The translations under genes and the position numbers were made by a program. Positions 1 to 8,156 of a DNA stretch of 32,461 nt are shown piece after piece (within the stretch, counting starts at the first letter, position 1; each line of letters opens with the position of its first letter). The notes beneath the pieces were generated by a model. The model was not told where the DNA came from, searched no databases, and saw nothing but the letters and a program-made list of their open reading frames with translations. Origin of the DNA: Thermoleophilia bacterium (lineage in GTDB: Bacteria > Actinomycetota > Thermoleophilia > Gaiellales > JAICJC01); NCBI GenBank assembly GCA_025927685.1, contig JAICKX010000026.1:1-32461 (forward strand), in the 5' to 3' direction.

Positions 1-990
1 CGCCAGCCAGCGGTCGACGAAGGCCGGCACGCCCTCGCGGCCCTTGACGCCGCCGAACGACGAGCCGGCGATCCGGCGGCCCGTGATGAGGAACCGGGGG
101 ATGACGTCGAGCGTCTCGCCTTTCCCGGCGACGCCCGCCACGGTGCAGAGGCCCCAGCCCATCCGCGCCGACTCGACGGCCTGGCGCATGACCGTGACGT
201 TGCCGGTGGCCTCGAAGGTGTAGTCGGCCCCGAACCCGCCGGTCATCTCCACGATGCGCTCCACCGCGTCGTCGCCGCCGGCCATGGTCTCGGTCGCGCC
301 CTGTCCGCGGGCCAGCTCCAGCCGGTCCTCCGAGAGGTCGACGCACACGATCCGCTCCGCGCCCGCCAGGCGGCAGCCGGCGACCGCGCCCAGCCCGACC
401 ATGCCCGCGCCGAAGACGACGCAGGTCGAGCCCGGCTCGACCTTGGCCGTGTTGAGCGCGGCGCCGAGGCCGGTCGAGAGGCCGCAGGCGAAGAGGCAGG
501 CCCGGTCGAGCGGCGCCTCGGGCGTGATCTTCGCGAGCGCGATCTCGGGCATCACCGTGTACTCCGCGAAGGTCGAGCAGCCCATGAAGTGGCGGATCGG
601 CTCGCCGTCGCGGGAGAGCCGGGCGCTGCCGTCGGGCAGGTAGCCCTGGCCCTGCATGTCGCGGATCGCGAGGCACAGGTTCGTGCGCGGGCTCCGGCAG
701 TGGATGCACTCGCCGCACTGGGGCGAGAAGAGCGTGACGACGTGGTCGCCCGGCGCGAGCAGCGTCACCCCGTCGCCGGTCCGCTCGACGACGCCCGCGC
801 CCTCGTGGCCGAGCACCGTCGGCGCGTACCCGGACGGGTCGGCACCCGATGCCGTGTAGAGATCGGTGTGGCAGACGCCGCACGCCTCGAGCCGTACCAG
901 CACCTCCCCGGCCCGCGGCTCCGCGATGTCGAGCTCCTGCACCGCCAGCGGCTGCCCGAATTCCTCCAGCACTGCCGCGCGCATCCTCAT
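1..990 (-). CDS. Class III-type zinc alcohol dehydrogenase (C-terminus cut by window edge)
   Basis: Zinc- and NAD-dependent medium-chain alcohol dehydrogenase resembling the S-(hydroxymethyl)glutathione/formaldehyde dehydrogenase class. Counting from the ATG at 984, the catalytic-zinc motif CGVCHTD contains Cys38 and is followed by GHEGAG (His60). The structural-zinc lobe CGECIHC...C supplies Cys90, 93, 96 and 104. A Rossmann motif VFGAGMVG is followed by an Asp in CVDLS that favours NAD over NADP. The segment ending ITGRRIAGSSFGG is typical of the class III C-terminal half. About 330 of the usual 365-375 residues are present. Two in-frame ATGs exist at 990 and 984. A TACACT hexamer 8 bases before 990 suggests a leaderless start there. 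The thiol cofactor is unknown, since most actinobacteria use mycothiol rather than glutathione. It is divergent from the nucleotidyltransferase-fold gene. Confidence 0.9.
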   Translation of the reverse strand, partial: MRMRAAVLEEFGQPLAVQELDIAEPRAGEVLVRLEACGVCHTDLYTASGADPSGYAPTVLGHEGAGVVERTGDGVTLLAPGDHVVTLFSPQCGECIHCRSPRTNLCLAIRDMQGQGYLPDGSARLSRDGEPIRHFMGCSTFAEYTVMPEIALAKITPEAPLDRACLFACGLSTGLGAALNTAKVEPGSTCVVFGAGMVGLGAVAGCRLAGAERIVCVDLSEDRLELARGQGATETMAGGDDAVERIVEMTGGFGADYTFEATGNVTVMRQAVESARMGWGLCTVAGVAGKGETLDVIPRFLITGRRIAGSSFGGVKGREGVPAFVDRWLA

Positions 991-998
991 CGCGGCCG

Positions 999-1008
999 AG
1001 TGTACCCT
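999..1008. promoter_or_regulatory. Shared divergent -10 element (ANNNTANNNT)
   Basis: The ten bases AGTGTACCCT read as TACCCT on the plus strand and TACACT on the minus strand, so both divergent genes would use the same central TA as part of a -10 hexamer. The minus hexamer ends 8 bases before the ATG at 990 (leaderless). The plus hexamer ends 16 bases before the ATG at 1025. No convincing -35 is visible on either side. This is inferred from spacing only. Confidence 0.45.
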
Positions 1009-1024
1009 CTACGCGCAGCGACGG

Positions 1025-1783
1025 ATGTCCAATCACGCCCCTCTCGACGACATCGTCCTGGAGGCTGACCGCCTGCTCGAGGCGGCGGCCGCCGAGGATG
1101 TGCCGGTCCGCCTGATCGGAGGGCTCGCCGTGCGCATGCACGTCAACGGCGACCCGGTGATCAGCCGGGAGTACAAGGACATCGACCTCGTCACGCTGAA
1201 GGGCCGCGGGAAGCGCGTCTCGGAGTTCATGACCGCCATGGGCTACGAGGCCGACCGGGCGTTCAACGCCACCAACGGCCACCGCCGGCTCCTGTACTAC
1301 GACCGCCCGCACGCGCGCCAGGTCGACGTGTTCGTGGGTGCCTTCGAGATGTGCCACTCGATCCCGATCACCGAGCGGATCGAGCTGCATCCCTCGGCCG
1401 TCCCGCTCGCCGAGCTGCTCCTGACCAAGATGCAGATCGTCGAGCTGAACGCGAAGGATCAGGCCGACATCCTGACGATCCTCTACCACCGTGACGTCGC
1501 CGACGACGACGGCGGCGGCTCGGCCGTGAACGCCGCCCGCATCGCGCAGCTCACCGCCACGGACTGGGGCCTGTGGCGGACGACCCGCATGAACGTCGAG
1601 CGGACGCGCGAGGCGCTCCCCGGCTCGGCCCTGTCCCCCGATCAGCAGGCCGTCGTCGGCGAGCGGCTCGACCGGCTGTGGGAGCGGATCGAGTCGGAGC
1701 CGAAGTCGACCAAGTGGAAGATGCGAAACCGGGTCGGCGACAAGGTGCGCTGGTACGAGGAGCCGGAAGAGGTCGAGGGGTAG
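1025..1783 (+). CDS. Nucleotidyltransferase-fold protein, function unknown
   Basis: A 252-residue cytosolic protein. The N-terminal part has the pattern of the minimal nucleotidyltransferase fold, IGGLAV at residues 31-36 followed by KDIDLV with Asp52 and Asp54. This resembles proteins annotated as AbiEii-type or unclassified nucleotidyltransferases. The third carboxylate is probably in the QVDVFVG strand. The C-terminal third (from about residue 150) is charged and helical and ends in a basic-acidic tail; I do not recognise it. The start ATG at 1025 follows a TACCCT box, and upstream in-frame ATGs would overlap the divergent gene. No antitoxin partner is adjacent, so a toxin role is not supported. 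The substrate is unknown. Confidence 0.75.
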   Translation: MSNHAPLDDIVLEADRLLEAAAAEDVPVRLIGGLAVRMHVNGDPVISREYKDIDLVTLKGRGKRVSEFMTAMGYEADRAFNATNGHRRLLYYDRPHARQVDVFVGAFEMCHSIPITERIELHPSAVPLAELLLTKMQIVELNAKDQADILTILYHRDVADDDGGGSAVNAARIAQLTATDWGLWRTTRMNVERTREALPGSALSPDQQAVVGERLDRLWERIESEPKSTKWKMRNRVGDKVRWYEEPEEVEG

Positions 1784-1793
1784 CGGCGTCGCG

Positions 1794-3287
1794 CTAACCG
1801 CGCGAGCGCAGTGCGATCCAGAGGTCGACCCGGTCCTCCATCGCGCTCAGGTCGCGCCCGGTGAGCTGCTCGATCCGGCCCAGCCGGTGCCGGAGCGTGT
1901 TCACGTGGACGTGCAGCTCCTCCGCGGTGCGCTGCCAGCGGCAGCCTGACGAGAGGAAGCGGTCGAGCGTCTCGACGAGCTGGGAGTGGCGGCGAGCGTC
2001 GTGCTCCTCGAGCGCCTGGAGGAGGGCGCGCCGGAACGCGGCCAGCACGTCCTCGTCCTGGAGGGCGAGGAGCAGCGAATGCGTCCCGACCTGGTGGTGC
2101 GTGGCCCAGCCGGCGTCGCGCCGGAGCCGGGCGAACCGGCAGGCGTGGCGGGCCTCCACGATCGAGGTGCGCAGGCCGCCCGCGTCCGCGGCCAGCCCGC
2201 CCACCCCGACCGGTTCGCCCAGGCGCGCGTGCAACGCCGCCGCCACGTCGGCCAGGCCGGCCTCGTCGGCGTCCCACTGGACGACAGCGACGACCTCCGG
2301 CGCCCTGACGGCGGCCACGGCGGCCACCCCCGCCTCCTCCAGCGCCCGCTCGACGGGATCGAGCGCGGCGTCGGCGTCGGCAGCCTCGCACACGATCGCC
2401 GCCAGCGGCCGGGCGGCGTCGAGCGCGAAGGTCTCGAGCCGGGCCGCCGCGGCCTGCTGCTGGCCCGGCCCGGCCATGAGCAGGTCGACGAGCTCGGCCG
2501 CCAGCCGGCGCTCGCTCTCGCGGATCGCCCGCCGCCGGGCCAGCTCCAGCCCGAGGAACGGGAGCGTCTGGTCGATCGCCGCCCGGTCGTCGGCGCCCGG
2601 CTCGCGCCCGCCGGAGGCGACCACCAGGTGGGCCTCGGTGCGGCCCACCGTCGCGATCGGATATGCCAGCCAGCGCCCGGCCCCCACCGGATACTCCGGC
2701 TGGAGGCCCGCGACGGCGGCCCGCACGGCGGCCACGTCCTCGTCCGCCGGCGGCGAGCCGTGCGCGGTCACCTGCGAGCCGGGCCCGCAGACCCACGCCC
2801 TGAGCCGTGCGTCGAGCACGCGCAGCATGCCCTCCAGCCCCGAGCCGTAGCCGGCGGCGCGCACGAGCTGGTCGTTCCGGCGCACGCGCGCGCGCAGCGC
2901 GTCCTCGCGGCCCCCGTACTCGCGGTCGACGAAGGCCCGCGTGACCGCGATGAACGGCAGCTCGAACGGCACGGCGATGAGCGGCAGCCCGGCCTCGCGG
3001 CAGGCGGCCTCGAGGTCGTCCGGGACGCCGCCGCCGGCCGTGGGGATGCCGTAGCCGAGCGCTGCGACGTCCATCGTCCGTAGCGGCGCCACGAACCGCT
3101 CGCTGGAGATGCCCGCGTCGCGCCAGACGCCGGTGGTGAGGATCAGCTCGTCGCCCTGGAGATAGCGCGAGGGGTCGGCGAGCTCGGTCGTGTGCACCCA
3201 TCGGATCGGGCGGTCGAGCGGGCCGTCGACCACCACCCGGAGGCCCAGCTCCCGGTCGTCCACCAGCTCTCGCACGGTCATCGGCAT
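1794..3287 (-). CDS. PucR family transcriptional regulator
   Basis: A 497-residue DNA-binding regulator with the two PucR hallmarks. An N-terminal purine-catabolism (PucR) sensing domain covers about residues 4-125 (TVRELVDD, then DELILTTG). A C-terminal PucR helix-turn-helix lies in the last 60 residues (RTAEELHVHVNTLRHRLGRI). The middle resembles the GGDEF-like domain of this family. The start is ATG at 3287 because GGAGG lies 8 bases upstream; an in-frame start at 3401 would run into the divergent operon. PucR proteins control use of purines, allantoin and other nitrogen compounds. Divergence from the operon starting at 3372 makes that operon the obvious target. A CAACGT-N10-ACGTTG inverted repeat sits between them. 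The inducer cannot be read from sequence. Confidence 0.93.
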   Translation of the reverse strand: MPMTVRELVDDRELGLRVVVDGPLDRPIRWVHTTELADPSRYLQGDELILTTGVWRDAGISSERFVAPLRTMDVAALGYGIPTAGGGVPDDLEAACREAGLPLIAVPFELPFIAVTRAFVDREYGGREDALRARVRRNDQLVRAAGYGSGLEGMLRVLDARLRAWVCGPGSQVTAHGSPPADEDVAAVRAAVAGLQPEYPVGAGRWLAYPIATVGRTEAHLVVASGGREPGADDRAAIDQTLPFLGLELARRRAIRESERRLAAELVDLLMAGPGQQQAAAARLETFALDAARPLAAIVCEAADADAALDPVERALEEAGVAAVAAVRAPEVVAVVQWDADEAGLADVAAALHARLGEPVGVGGLAADAGGLRTSIVEARHACRFARLRRDAGWATHHQVGTHSLLLALQDEDVLAAFRRALLQALEEHDARRHSQLVETLDRFLSSGCRWQRTAEELHVHVNTLRHRLGRIEQLTGRDLSAMEDRVDLWIALRSRG

Positions 3288-3299
3288 TGGATGAACCTC

Positions 3300-3321
3300 C
3301 AACGTCGATCGTACAACGTTG
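3300..3321. promoter_or_regulatory. Candidate PucR operator (inverted repeat)
   Basis: CAACGT at 3300-3305 and ACGTTG at 3316-3321 form a perfect 6-bp inverted repeat with a 10-base spacer, giving half-site centres about 16 bases apart. It lies 13 bases upstream of the regulator ATG and just upstream of the candidate -35 of the divergent operon. That is a fitting place for a regulator of both directions. The right half also contains the palindrome CAACGTTG. PucR binding is inferred. Confidence 0.45.
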
Positions 3322-3334
3322 CAGGGTCGCACCC

Positions 3335-3363
3335 TTGTCCGGTCCGGAACGATCGTCCAGACT
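3335..3363 (+). promoter_or_regulatory. Candidate promoter of the catabolic operon
   Basis: TTGTCC at 3335-3340, a 17-base spacer, and CAGACT at 3358-3363, which ends 8 bases before the ATG at 3372. The geometry matches other leaderless starts in this window, although the -10 begins with C rather than T. A weak -10 would fit a promoter that needs activation by the adjacent PucR protein. Confidence 0.4.
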
Positions 3364-3371
3364 GCCGGGCC

Positions 3372-4250
3372 ATGGCGCCCTTCGCCTGGCCGGACGGCCA
3401 CCGTGCAGCGCTGTCACTGACGTTCGACGTCGATGCGGAGTCGGCCATCCTCGCGGTCGATCCGGGCTACGCGGGCCGGCTCTCCACGATGAGCCACCAG
3501 GCGTACGGGCCCAAGGTGGGCGTGCCCCGCATCCTGCGGATGCTCGAGCGCACGGGCCTCAGCGCCACGTTCTTCGTCCCCGGGCTCACGGCCGACCTGC
3601 ATCCGGCCGTGGTCGAGGCGGTCCTGGCGGGCGGCCACGAGCTCGGCCATCACGGCCACTCCCACGTCCCCTACCACCGGATGACCGACGACGAGCAGCG
3701 GCGCGATATCGAGCGGGCGTTCGCGAGCCTCGAGCGCGCGAGCGGCGGGGTGCGCCCCGAGGGCTTCCGGGCCCCGTGGTGGGAGCTCACGAATTCGACC
3801 CCCGCGATCCTCGCGGAGTTCGGGCTCGCGTGGGACTCGAGCCTGATGGACGACGACCACCCGTACCTGCTCGACACGGGCGGGGGCCTGCTCGCGGAGC
3901 TCCCGGTGCACTGGATGCTCGACGACTGGGAGCAGTACGCGTACCTGCCCGAGCCGAACATCGGCGCGGCGATCGAGTCGCCGGCCAAGGTGCTCGACCT
4001 GTGGGGCTCCGAGCTCGAGGCGCTGGCCGGCGAGGGCGGCCTCATGGTGCACACGAGCCATCCGTTCCTGTCCGGGCGGGCCTCGCGCGTGGCGACGCTG
4101 GAGCGGCTCGTCGAGCATGCGCGCGGGCTGGGCGGCATCTGGATCGCGCCGGCCGGCGAGATCGCCGCGCACGTGCGGAGCGCGATCCCCGCCGAGGAGG
4201 CGCGCCCGGTGAACCCTGTCGAGATCGAGGAGGACGTCTATGGCGGCTGA
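3372..4250 (+). CDS. Polysaccharide deacetylase-fold hydrolase, imidase/allantoinase-like
   Basis: A 292-residue NodB-fold hydrolase with no signal peptide, so it is cytosolic. The motif is TFDVDAE (17-23) rather than the TFDDG of secreted glycan deacetylases. This, with the following tract about an AYG loop, resembles the cytosolic branch containing PuuE-type allantoinase, cyclic imidase and HpPgdA-like proteins. GHELGHHGHSH (88-98) keeps histidines able to bind a metal, unlike the degenerate site of metal-independent PuuE. FRAPWWE follows near residue 137. These family members open cyclic ureide or imide rings or cleave C-N amide bonds. First gene of the operon, probably leaderless, and overlapping the permease gene by 11 bases. 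About 12 kb away, the protein at 15597-16385 is a paralogue. Substrate not determinable; glycan deacetylation is less likely. Confidence 0.85.
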   Translation: MAPFAWPDGHRAALSLTFDVDAESAILAVDPGYAGRLSTMSHQAYGPKVGVPRILRMLERTGLSATFFVPGLTADLHPAVVEAVLAGGHELGHHGHSHVPYHRMTDDEQRRDIERAFASLERASGGVRPEGFRAPWWELTNSTPAILAEFGLAWDSSLMDDDHPYLLDTGGGLLAELPVHWMLDDWEQYAYLPEPNIGAAIESPAKVLDLWGSELEALAGEGGLMVHTSHPFLSGRASRVATLERLVEHARGLGGIWIAPAGEIAAHVRSAIPAEEARPVNPVEIEEDVYGG

Positions 4251-5835
4251 AGCTTCGGCACCCACGGCATTCGAGCGGCAGGCGACCGGGCTCGTCCGCG
4301 AGGCGGGCTGGTGGGACGTCCTCGTCTACAACGTGAACTTCATCTCGATCGGCCTCATGGCCGCGTTCCTCTTCAACACGACCATCCCGTTCTACCCGGG
4401 CGTGAACGTGTATCTGAACGAGCTGATCGCGTTCGGGCTGATCATCCCGCTCTCGCTCGTCTTCGCGATGTTCGCGGCGGCGATGCCGCGGTCGGGCGGC
4501 GACTACGTCTACGTGTCGCGGACGCTCCACCCCGCGCTCGGGATGATGTCGTCGTTCAACAACACCGTCTGGTGGTTCATCTACGGCGGCGTGCCGTCGG
4601 CGTTCTTCGCCCGCTACGGCCTCGGGCCGTTCCTGCGCACGGTCGGCGAGATGTCGGGCTCCGGCACGCTGACCGACTGGGGGAACACGCTGGTGGGGAA
4701 GCGCGGCACCGTGATCGCGGGGGCGATCCTGATCGTCGTCCTGTGCGCGGTCTTCTCGAAGAGCCTGCGCCTCTACTTCCGCATCCAGAACACGCTCTTC
4801 CTGCTCGCGATGGCGAGCATCCTGCTCTCGATCATCGTGTTCCTCGTCGAGGGCCGCGGCGACGTCGTGAACGCCATCAACTCGACCTTCGGCTCGGGCA
4901 GCGTCTCCGGCGCGCTCAAGTCCGGCTCGGCGCAGGGCTCACTCGACCTCCGGAACACCATCCTGCCGATGACGTGGCTCTACCTGGAGCTCGTGTTCAA
5001 CCAGTCGTCGGCCTACATCGGCGGCGAGGTGCGGCGGGCCTCGCGGGTGCAGCTGTGGTCGATGCCGGCCGCGGCGCTGATCGCCACGGCCATCCTGATG
5101 CTCCTGACCTGGTCGGCGCTGCACTCGATCGGCTTCACGCTCTGGAGCGGGCTCGGCAACGACTTCGGCGCCAGCCTCGGCCTCTCGTCCACGCCCGTCT
5201 ACAGCGAGATCGCCGCCGTGGCGAGCGGCTCCACGATCCTCGGGATCGTCATCCTGGGCGGCTTCGTCTTCTGGAGCTACACCTGGCTCCCGGGCCAGAT
5301 CCTGAACGCGTCGCGGAACCTCGTGGCCTACGCGGTGGACGGCATCCTGCCGCGCCAGTTCGCCTACGTCAGCGACCGCACGCATGCGCCGCTCGTCGCG
5401 GTGTGGTCGGTCGGGATCGGGTCGATCGTGTTCCTCGTGCTGTACGTGTACACGCACATCTTCGCGACGCTCACGGGCATCTTCGGGTTCATCCTCGGGT
5501 TCTGCCTGGTCTCGATCGCCGCGATCCTGTTCCCGTACCGGCTGCCCGACGTCTTCGAGTCCTCCCCGGTGCGCTGGCGCGTCGGCGGCGTGCCCGTGAT
5601 GAGCATCGTCGGCGTGCTGTCCCTGGCGGCCTGCGTGGCGGCGCTCGTGATCTTCTGGAAGGACCCGTACGCGGGGCTTCGTAATCTCGACGACGGCTCC
5701 CGCTACTGGTGGGGCGTGATCTACAACGTCGGCATCTTCCTGTCCGGCTTCGTCATCTACTTCGTGGCGCGGGCCGTCAACCGCAGCCGCGGCGTCGACA
5801 TCGACCGCCGGTTCAAGGAGATCCCGGTTGAGTAG
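4240..5835 (+). CDS. APC superfamily amino acid/amine permease (first copy)
   Basis: A 531-residue inner-membrane transporter with about twelve hydrophobic segments and the APC-type motif AAMPRSGGDYVYVSRTLHP at about residues 77-95, the end of TM2 and the following loop. A gap of hydrophilic residues around 210-235 probably lies outside. APC permeases import amino acids, amines and related compounds by proton or solute coupling. The start ATG at 4240 has GAGGAGG 6 bases upstream inside the preceding gene. Its end overlaps the next gene by 8 bases. The permease at 9104-10720 shares the same N-terminal pattern and overall layout, so the operon carries two related transporters. The pathway substrate is probably what it imports (inference). 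Confidence 0.92.
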   Translation: MAAEASAPTAFERQATGLVREAGWWDVLVYNVNFISIGLMAAFLFNTTIPFYPGVNVYLNELIAFGLIIPLSLVFAMFAAAMPRSGGDYVYVSRTLHPALGMMSSFNNTVWWFIYGGVPSAFFARYGLGPFLRTVGEMSGSGTLTDWGNTLVGKRGTVIAGAILIVVLCAVFSKSLRLYFRIQNTLFLLAMASILLSIIVFLVEGRGDVVNAINSTFGSGSVSGALKSGSAQGSLDLRNTILPMTWLYLELVFNQSSAYIGGEVRRASRVQLWSMPAAALIATAILMLLTWSALHSIGFTLWSGLGNDFGASLGLSSTPVYSEIAAVASGSTILGIVILGGFVFWSYTWLPGQILNASRNLVAYAVDGILPRQFAYVSDRTHAPLVAVWSVGIGSIVFLVLYVYTHIFATLTGIFGFILGFCLVSIAAILFPYRLPDVFESSPVRWRVGGVPVMSIVGVLSLAACVAALVIFWKDPYAGLRNLDDGSRYWWGVIYNVGIFLSGFVIYFVARAVNRSRGVDIDRRFKEIPVE

Positions 5836-6490
5836 GCCCGTGGCGCTGGTCACGGGAGCAGCCGGGGGCATCGGCGGCGCCGCGGCGGACGCGCTCGAGG
5901 CGGCCGGGCACGACGTCGTCCGCACCGACCTGCCGGTCGACGTCGCCGACGAGGAGGCGATGGCCGGCCTCGTGGCCGAGACCGAGGCGGAGCGGGGGCC
6001 GATCGAGGTGCTCGTGAACTGCGCGGGCCACATCGTCGAAACGCCGATCGAGCGGATCTCGGACGAGGAGTGGAACCGCATGCTGCACGTGCATCTCGGC
6101 GGGACCTGGCACACCTGCCGGGCGGTCGGCCCGCGGATGGGCGCCCGCGGCCGCGGCGCCATCGTGAACGTGAGCTCCGAGCTGGCGCTCTGCGGCGCCG
6201 AGCTCCACGCCCACTACTGCGCGGCCAAGGGCGCCATCGTCGGCCTCACCAGGGCGCTCGCGCTGGAGCTCGCCCCGCGCGGCGTGCGCGTGAACTCGGT
6301 TGCGCCGGGCGCCACCGACACGGCGCTTCTCACCGACACCTGGCGCACGCCCGGGTACCTGGAGTCGCTGCCGGTCCGGCGGCTCTCGACGCCCGCCGAG
6401 ATCGGCGCCACCGTCGCCTTCCTCGCCTCGGACGCCGCGTCGTACGTCACCGGCCAGGTGGTCTCGCCGAACTCGGGGGCGGTGGTGTGA
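5828..6490 (+). CDS. SDR family oxidoreductase (first copy)
   Basis: A 220-residue classical short-chain dehydrogenase/reductase. It has the nucleotide-binding TGAAGGIGG (9-17), an Asp after beta-2 (TDLP, Asp34) suggesting NAD(H), NCAG at 64-67, and the catalytic Ser at 116/117 with Tyr130-x-x-x-Lys134. It ends in the usual QVVSPNSGAVV-type tail. At 220 residues it is slightly shorter than the usual 245-260. The start is taken as TTG at 5828, overlapping the permease stop by 8 bases; GTG at 5840 is an alternative. It overlaps the next SDR by four bases (GTGA). It probably oxidises or reduces a hydroxyl/carbonyl pathway intermediate, but the substrate is unknown. Confidence 0.88.
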   Translation: MSRPVALVTGAAGGIGGAAADALEAAGHDVVRTDLPVDVADEEAMAGLVAETEAERGPIEVLVNCAGHIVETPIERISDEEWNRMLHVHLGGTWHTCRAVGPRMGARGRGAIVNVSSELALCGAELHAHYCAAKGAIVGLTRALALELAPRGVRVNSVAPGATDTALLTDTWRTPGYLESLPVRRLSTPAEIGATVAFLASDAASYVTGQVVSPNSGAVV

Positions 6491-7197
6491 GGGTGGCGCT
6501 CGTGACCGGAGCGGCCACCGGGATCGGCGCGGCCACGGCCGACCTGCTCGAGGAGCGGGGCTATGCGGTGGCGCGAAACCATCTGCCGGGGCAGCGCGTC
6601 GCCGGCCACTCCGCCGAGGCCGACGTCTCCGACCCGGCGGCGGTGGCGCGCATGGTGGAGAACGTGACCCGTGACCTGGGCCCCGTCGACGTGCTCGTCG
6701 CCAACGCCGCGCACATGGTGATGGGCGGGATCGACGAGGTCGGCGCGCGTGAGTTCTGGCGCGTCGTCGACACAAACCTCACCGGCACCTTCTCGTGCAT
6801 CCGGGCCTGCGCCCCGGGGATGGCGGAGCGCGGCTTCGGGCGGATCGTGAGCGTCGCCTCGGAGTGGGGCCTCACGGGCTGGCCGCGTGCGACGGCCTAC
6901 TCGGCCTCGAAGGCCGGGATCGTCTCGCTGACCAGGGCGGCCGCGCGCGAGCTCGGCCCGCGGGGCGTCACCGCGAACGCGGTCGCGCCCGGCATCATCG
7001 ACACGCCGCAGCTCCAGGTCGACGCCGACGACGCGGGGCTGCCGCTCGCGGAGCTGCTCGAGCGCTACGCGGGCCAGGTGCCGCTCGGCCGGGTCGGCCG
7101 CCCGGCGGAGGTCGCCGAGGTGATCGCCCATCTCGTGAGCGACGAGGCGGGCACGATCACCGGCCAGATCGTCTCGGTGAACGGGGGCACCGTATGA
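6487..7197 (+). CDS. SDR family oxidoreductase (second copy)
   Basis: A 236-residue classical short-chain dehydrogenase/reductase. It has TGAATGIG (7-14), NAA at 73-75 in place of NAG, and the catalytic Ser125, Tyr138 and Lys142 (AYSASKAG). The residues after beta-2 are Arg30-Asn31-His32 rather than an Asp. That hints at NADP(H), whereas the upstream SDR appears to use NAD(H); this cofactor contrast is inference. GTG start at 6487 in a GTGA overlap with the first SDR, and ATGA overlap with the downstream ureohydrolase, so it is almost certainly co-translated. It is related to its neighbour and may have arisen by duplication, but the two differ enough to suppose different substrates or directions. 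Confidence 0.9.
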   Translation: MRVALVTGAATGIGAATADLLEERGYAVARNHLPGQRVAGHSAEADVSDPAAVARMVENVTRDLGPVDVLVANAAHMVMGGIDEVGAREFWRVVDTNLTGTFSCIRACAPGMAERGFGRIVSVASEWGLTGWPRATAYSASKAGIVSLTRAAARELGPRGVTANAVAPGIIDTPQLQVDADDAGLPLAELLERYAGQVPLGRVGRPAEVAEVIAHLVSDEAGTITGQIVSVNGGTV

Positions 7198-8156
7198 GCG
7201 GTCGCTACCAGCCGGCGGACGCGTTCCGGAGCCCGCGCTTCTCGGGGATCCGGACGTTCATGCGGCTGCCGTACGTCACCGACATGACGGACGTCGACTT
7301 CGCGGTCGTGGGCCTGCCCTTCGACACGGCGACGAGCTTCCGCACCGGGGCCCGGTTCGGGCCCGAGGCGATCCGGGCCGCGTCGGCGCTGCTCCGCCCC
7401 TACAACCCCGAGCAGGACGTCGACATCTTCGCCCACCTCTCCGGCGTCGACGCGGGCGACCTCCAGCTCGCGCCCGGCGACACGGAAGGCACATACGCCC
7501 TCGCCGAGGAGGGGCTGGGGACGCTGATCGACGCCGGGGTCTTCCCGGTCGTCCTGGGCGGCGACCACGCCATCACGCTGGCGGAGCTGCGCGCCCACTC
7601 CGCCCGCCACGGCCCGCTGGCGCTCGTCCACCTCGACGCGCACGGCGACACCTGGCACGAGTACTTCGGCCAGCGCTTCTACCACGGGACGACCTTCCGC
7701 CGGGCGGTCGAGGAGGGGGTCATCGACCCCGCGGCGTCGGTGCAGGCCGGCATGCGCGGGTCGCTCTACTCGCCCTCCGACATCGGTGACGCCCGCGATA
7801 TGGGGTTCACCGTGCTCTCGACGCTCGAGCTGCTCGACCTGGGCCCGGCGGCCTACGGCGACCTCGTCCGCGAGCGGGTCGGCGACCGGCCGGCGTACCT
7901 GACATTCGACGTCGACTTCTGCGACCCGGCGTATACGCCCGGCACCGGCACGCCGGAGGTCGGCGGCCCGACCTCGGCGCAGGCCCAGGCGTTCGTGCGC
8001 GCCCTGACGGGCCTGAACCTCGTCGGCTGCGACGTGGTCGAGGTGTCGCCGTCCTACGACTCGCCCGGCCAGCCGACCGCGCTCCTGGCCGCCAACATCG
8101 CCTGGGAGATCATCTCGCTCCACGCGCTGGCGCGCGCCCGAGGGGCCGGCTCGTGA
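7194..8156 (+). CDS. Ureohydrolase (arginase/agmatinase family), first copy
   Basis: A 320-residue binuclear-metal amidinohydrolase. All six expected metal ligands are present: His125 (GGDH), Asp148, His150 and Asp152 (DAHGD), Asp239 and Asp241 (FDVDFCDP). The agmatinase-type loop TPGTGTPEVGG follows. The Glu that holds the guanidinium group in this family is present in DVVEVSP. The substrate loop keeps YHGTTF. One oddity is that the usual LTxRE after the GTP loop reads PTSAQ. The enzyme should hydrolyse a guanidino compound to urea plus an amine; agmatine, guanidinobutyrate or another side chain cannot be told apart by eye. ATGA overlap upstream and GTGA overlap downstream place it in the operon. 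A second, more divergent family member lies at 10732. Confidence 0.9.
   Translation: MSGRYQPADAFRSPRFSGIRTFMRLPYVTDMTDVDFAVVGLPFDTATSFRTGARFGPEAIRAASALLRPYNPEQDVDIFAHLSGVDAGDLQLAPGDTEGTYALAEEGLGTLIDAGVFPVVLGGDHAITLAELRAHSARHGPLALVHLDAHGDTWHEYFGQRFYHGTTFRRAVEEGVIDPAASVQAGMRGSLYSPSDIGDARDMGFTVLSTLELLDLGPAAYGDLVRERVGDRPAYLTFDVDFCDPAYTPGTGTPEVGGPTSAQAQAFVRALTGLNLVGCDVVEVSPSYDSPGQPTALLAANIAWEIISLHALARARGAGS

Noticed and set aside
1025-1783. AbiEii-type toxin of a toxin-antitoxin pair
   Set aside because: Only the fold signature is shared; no antitoxin-like gene is adjacent, as the neighbours are a dehydrogenase and PucR.
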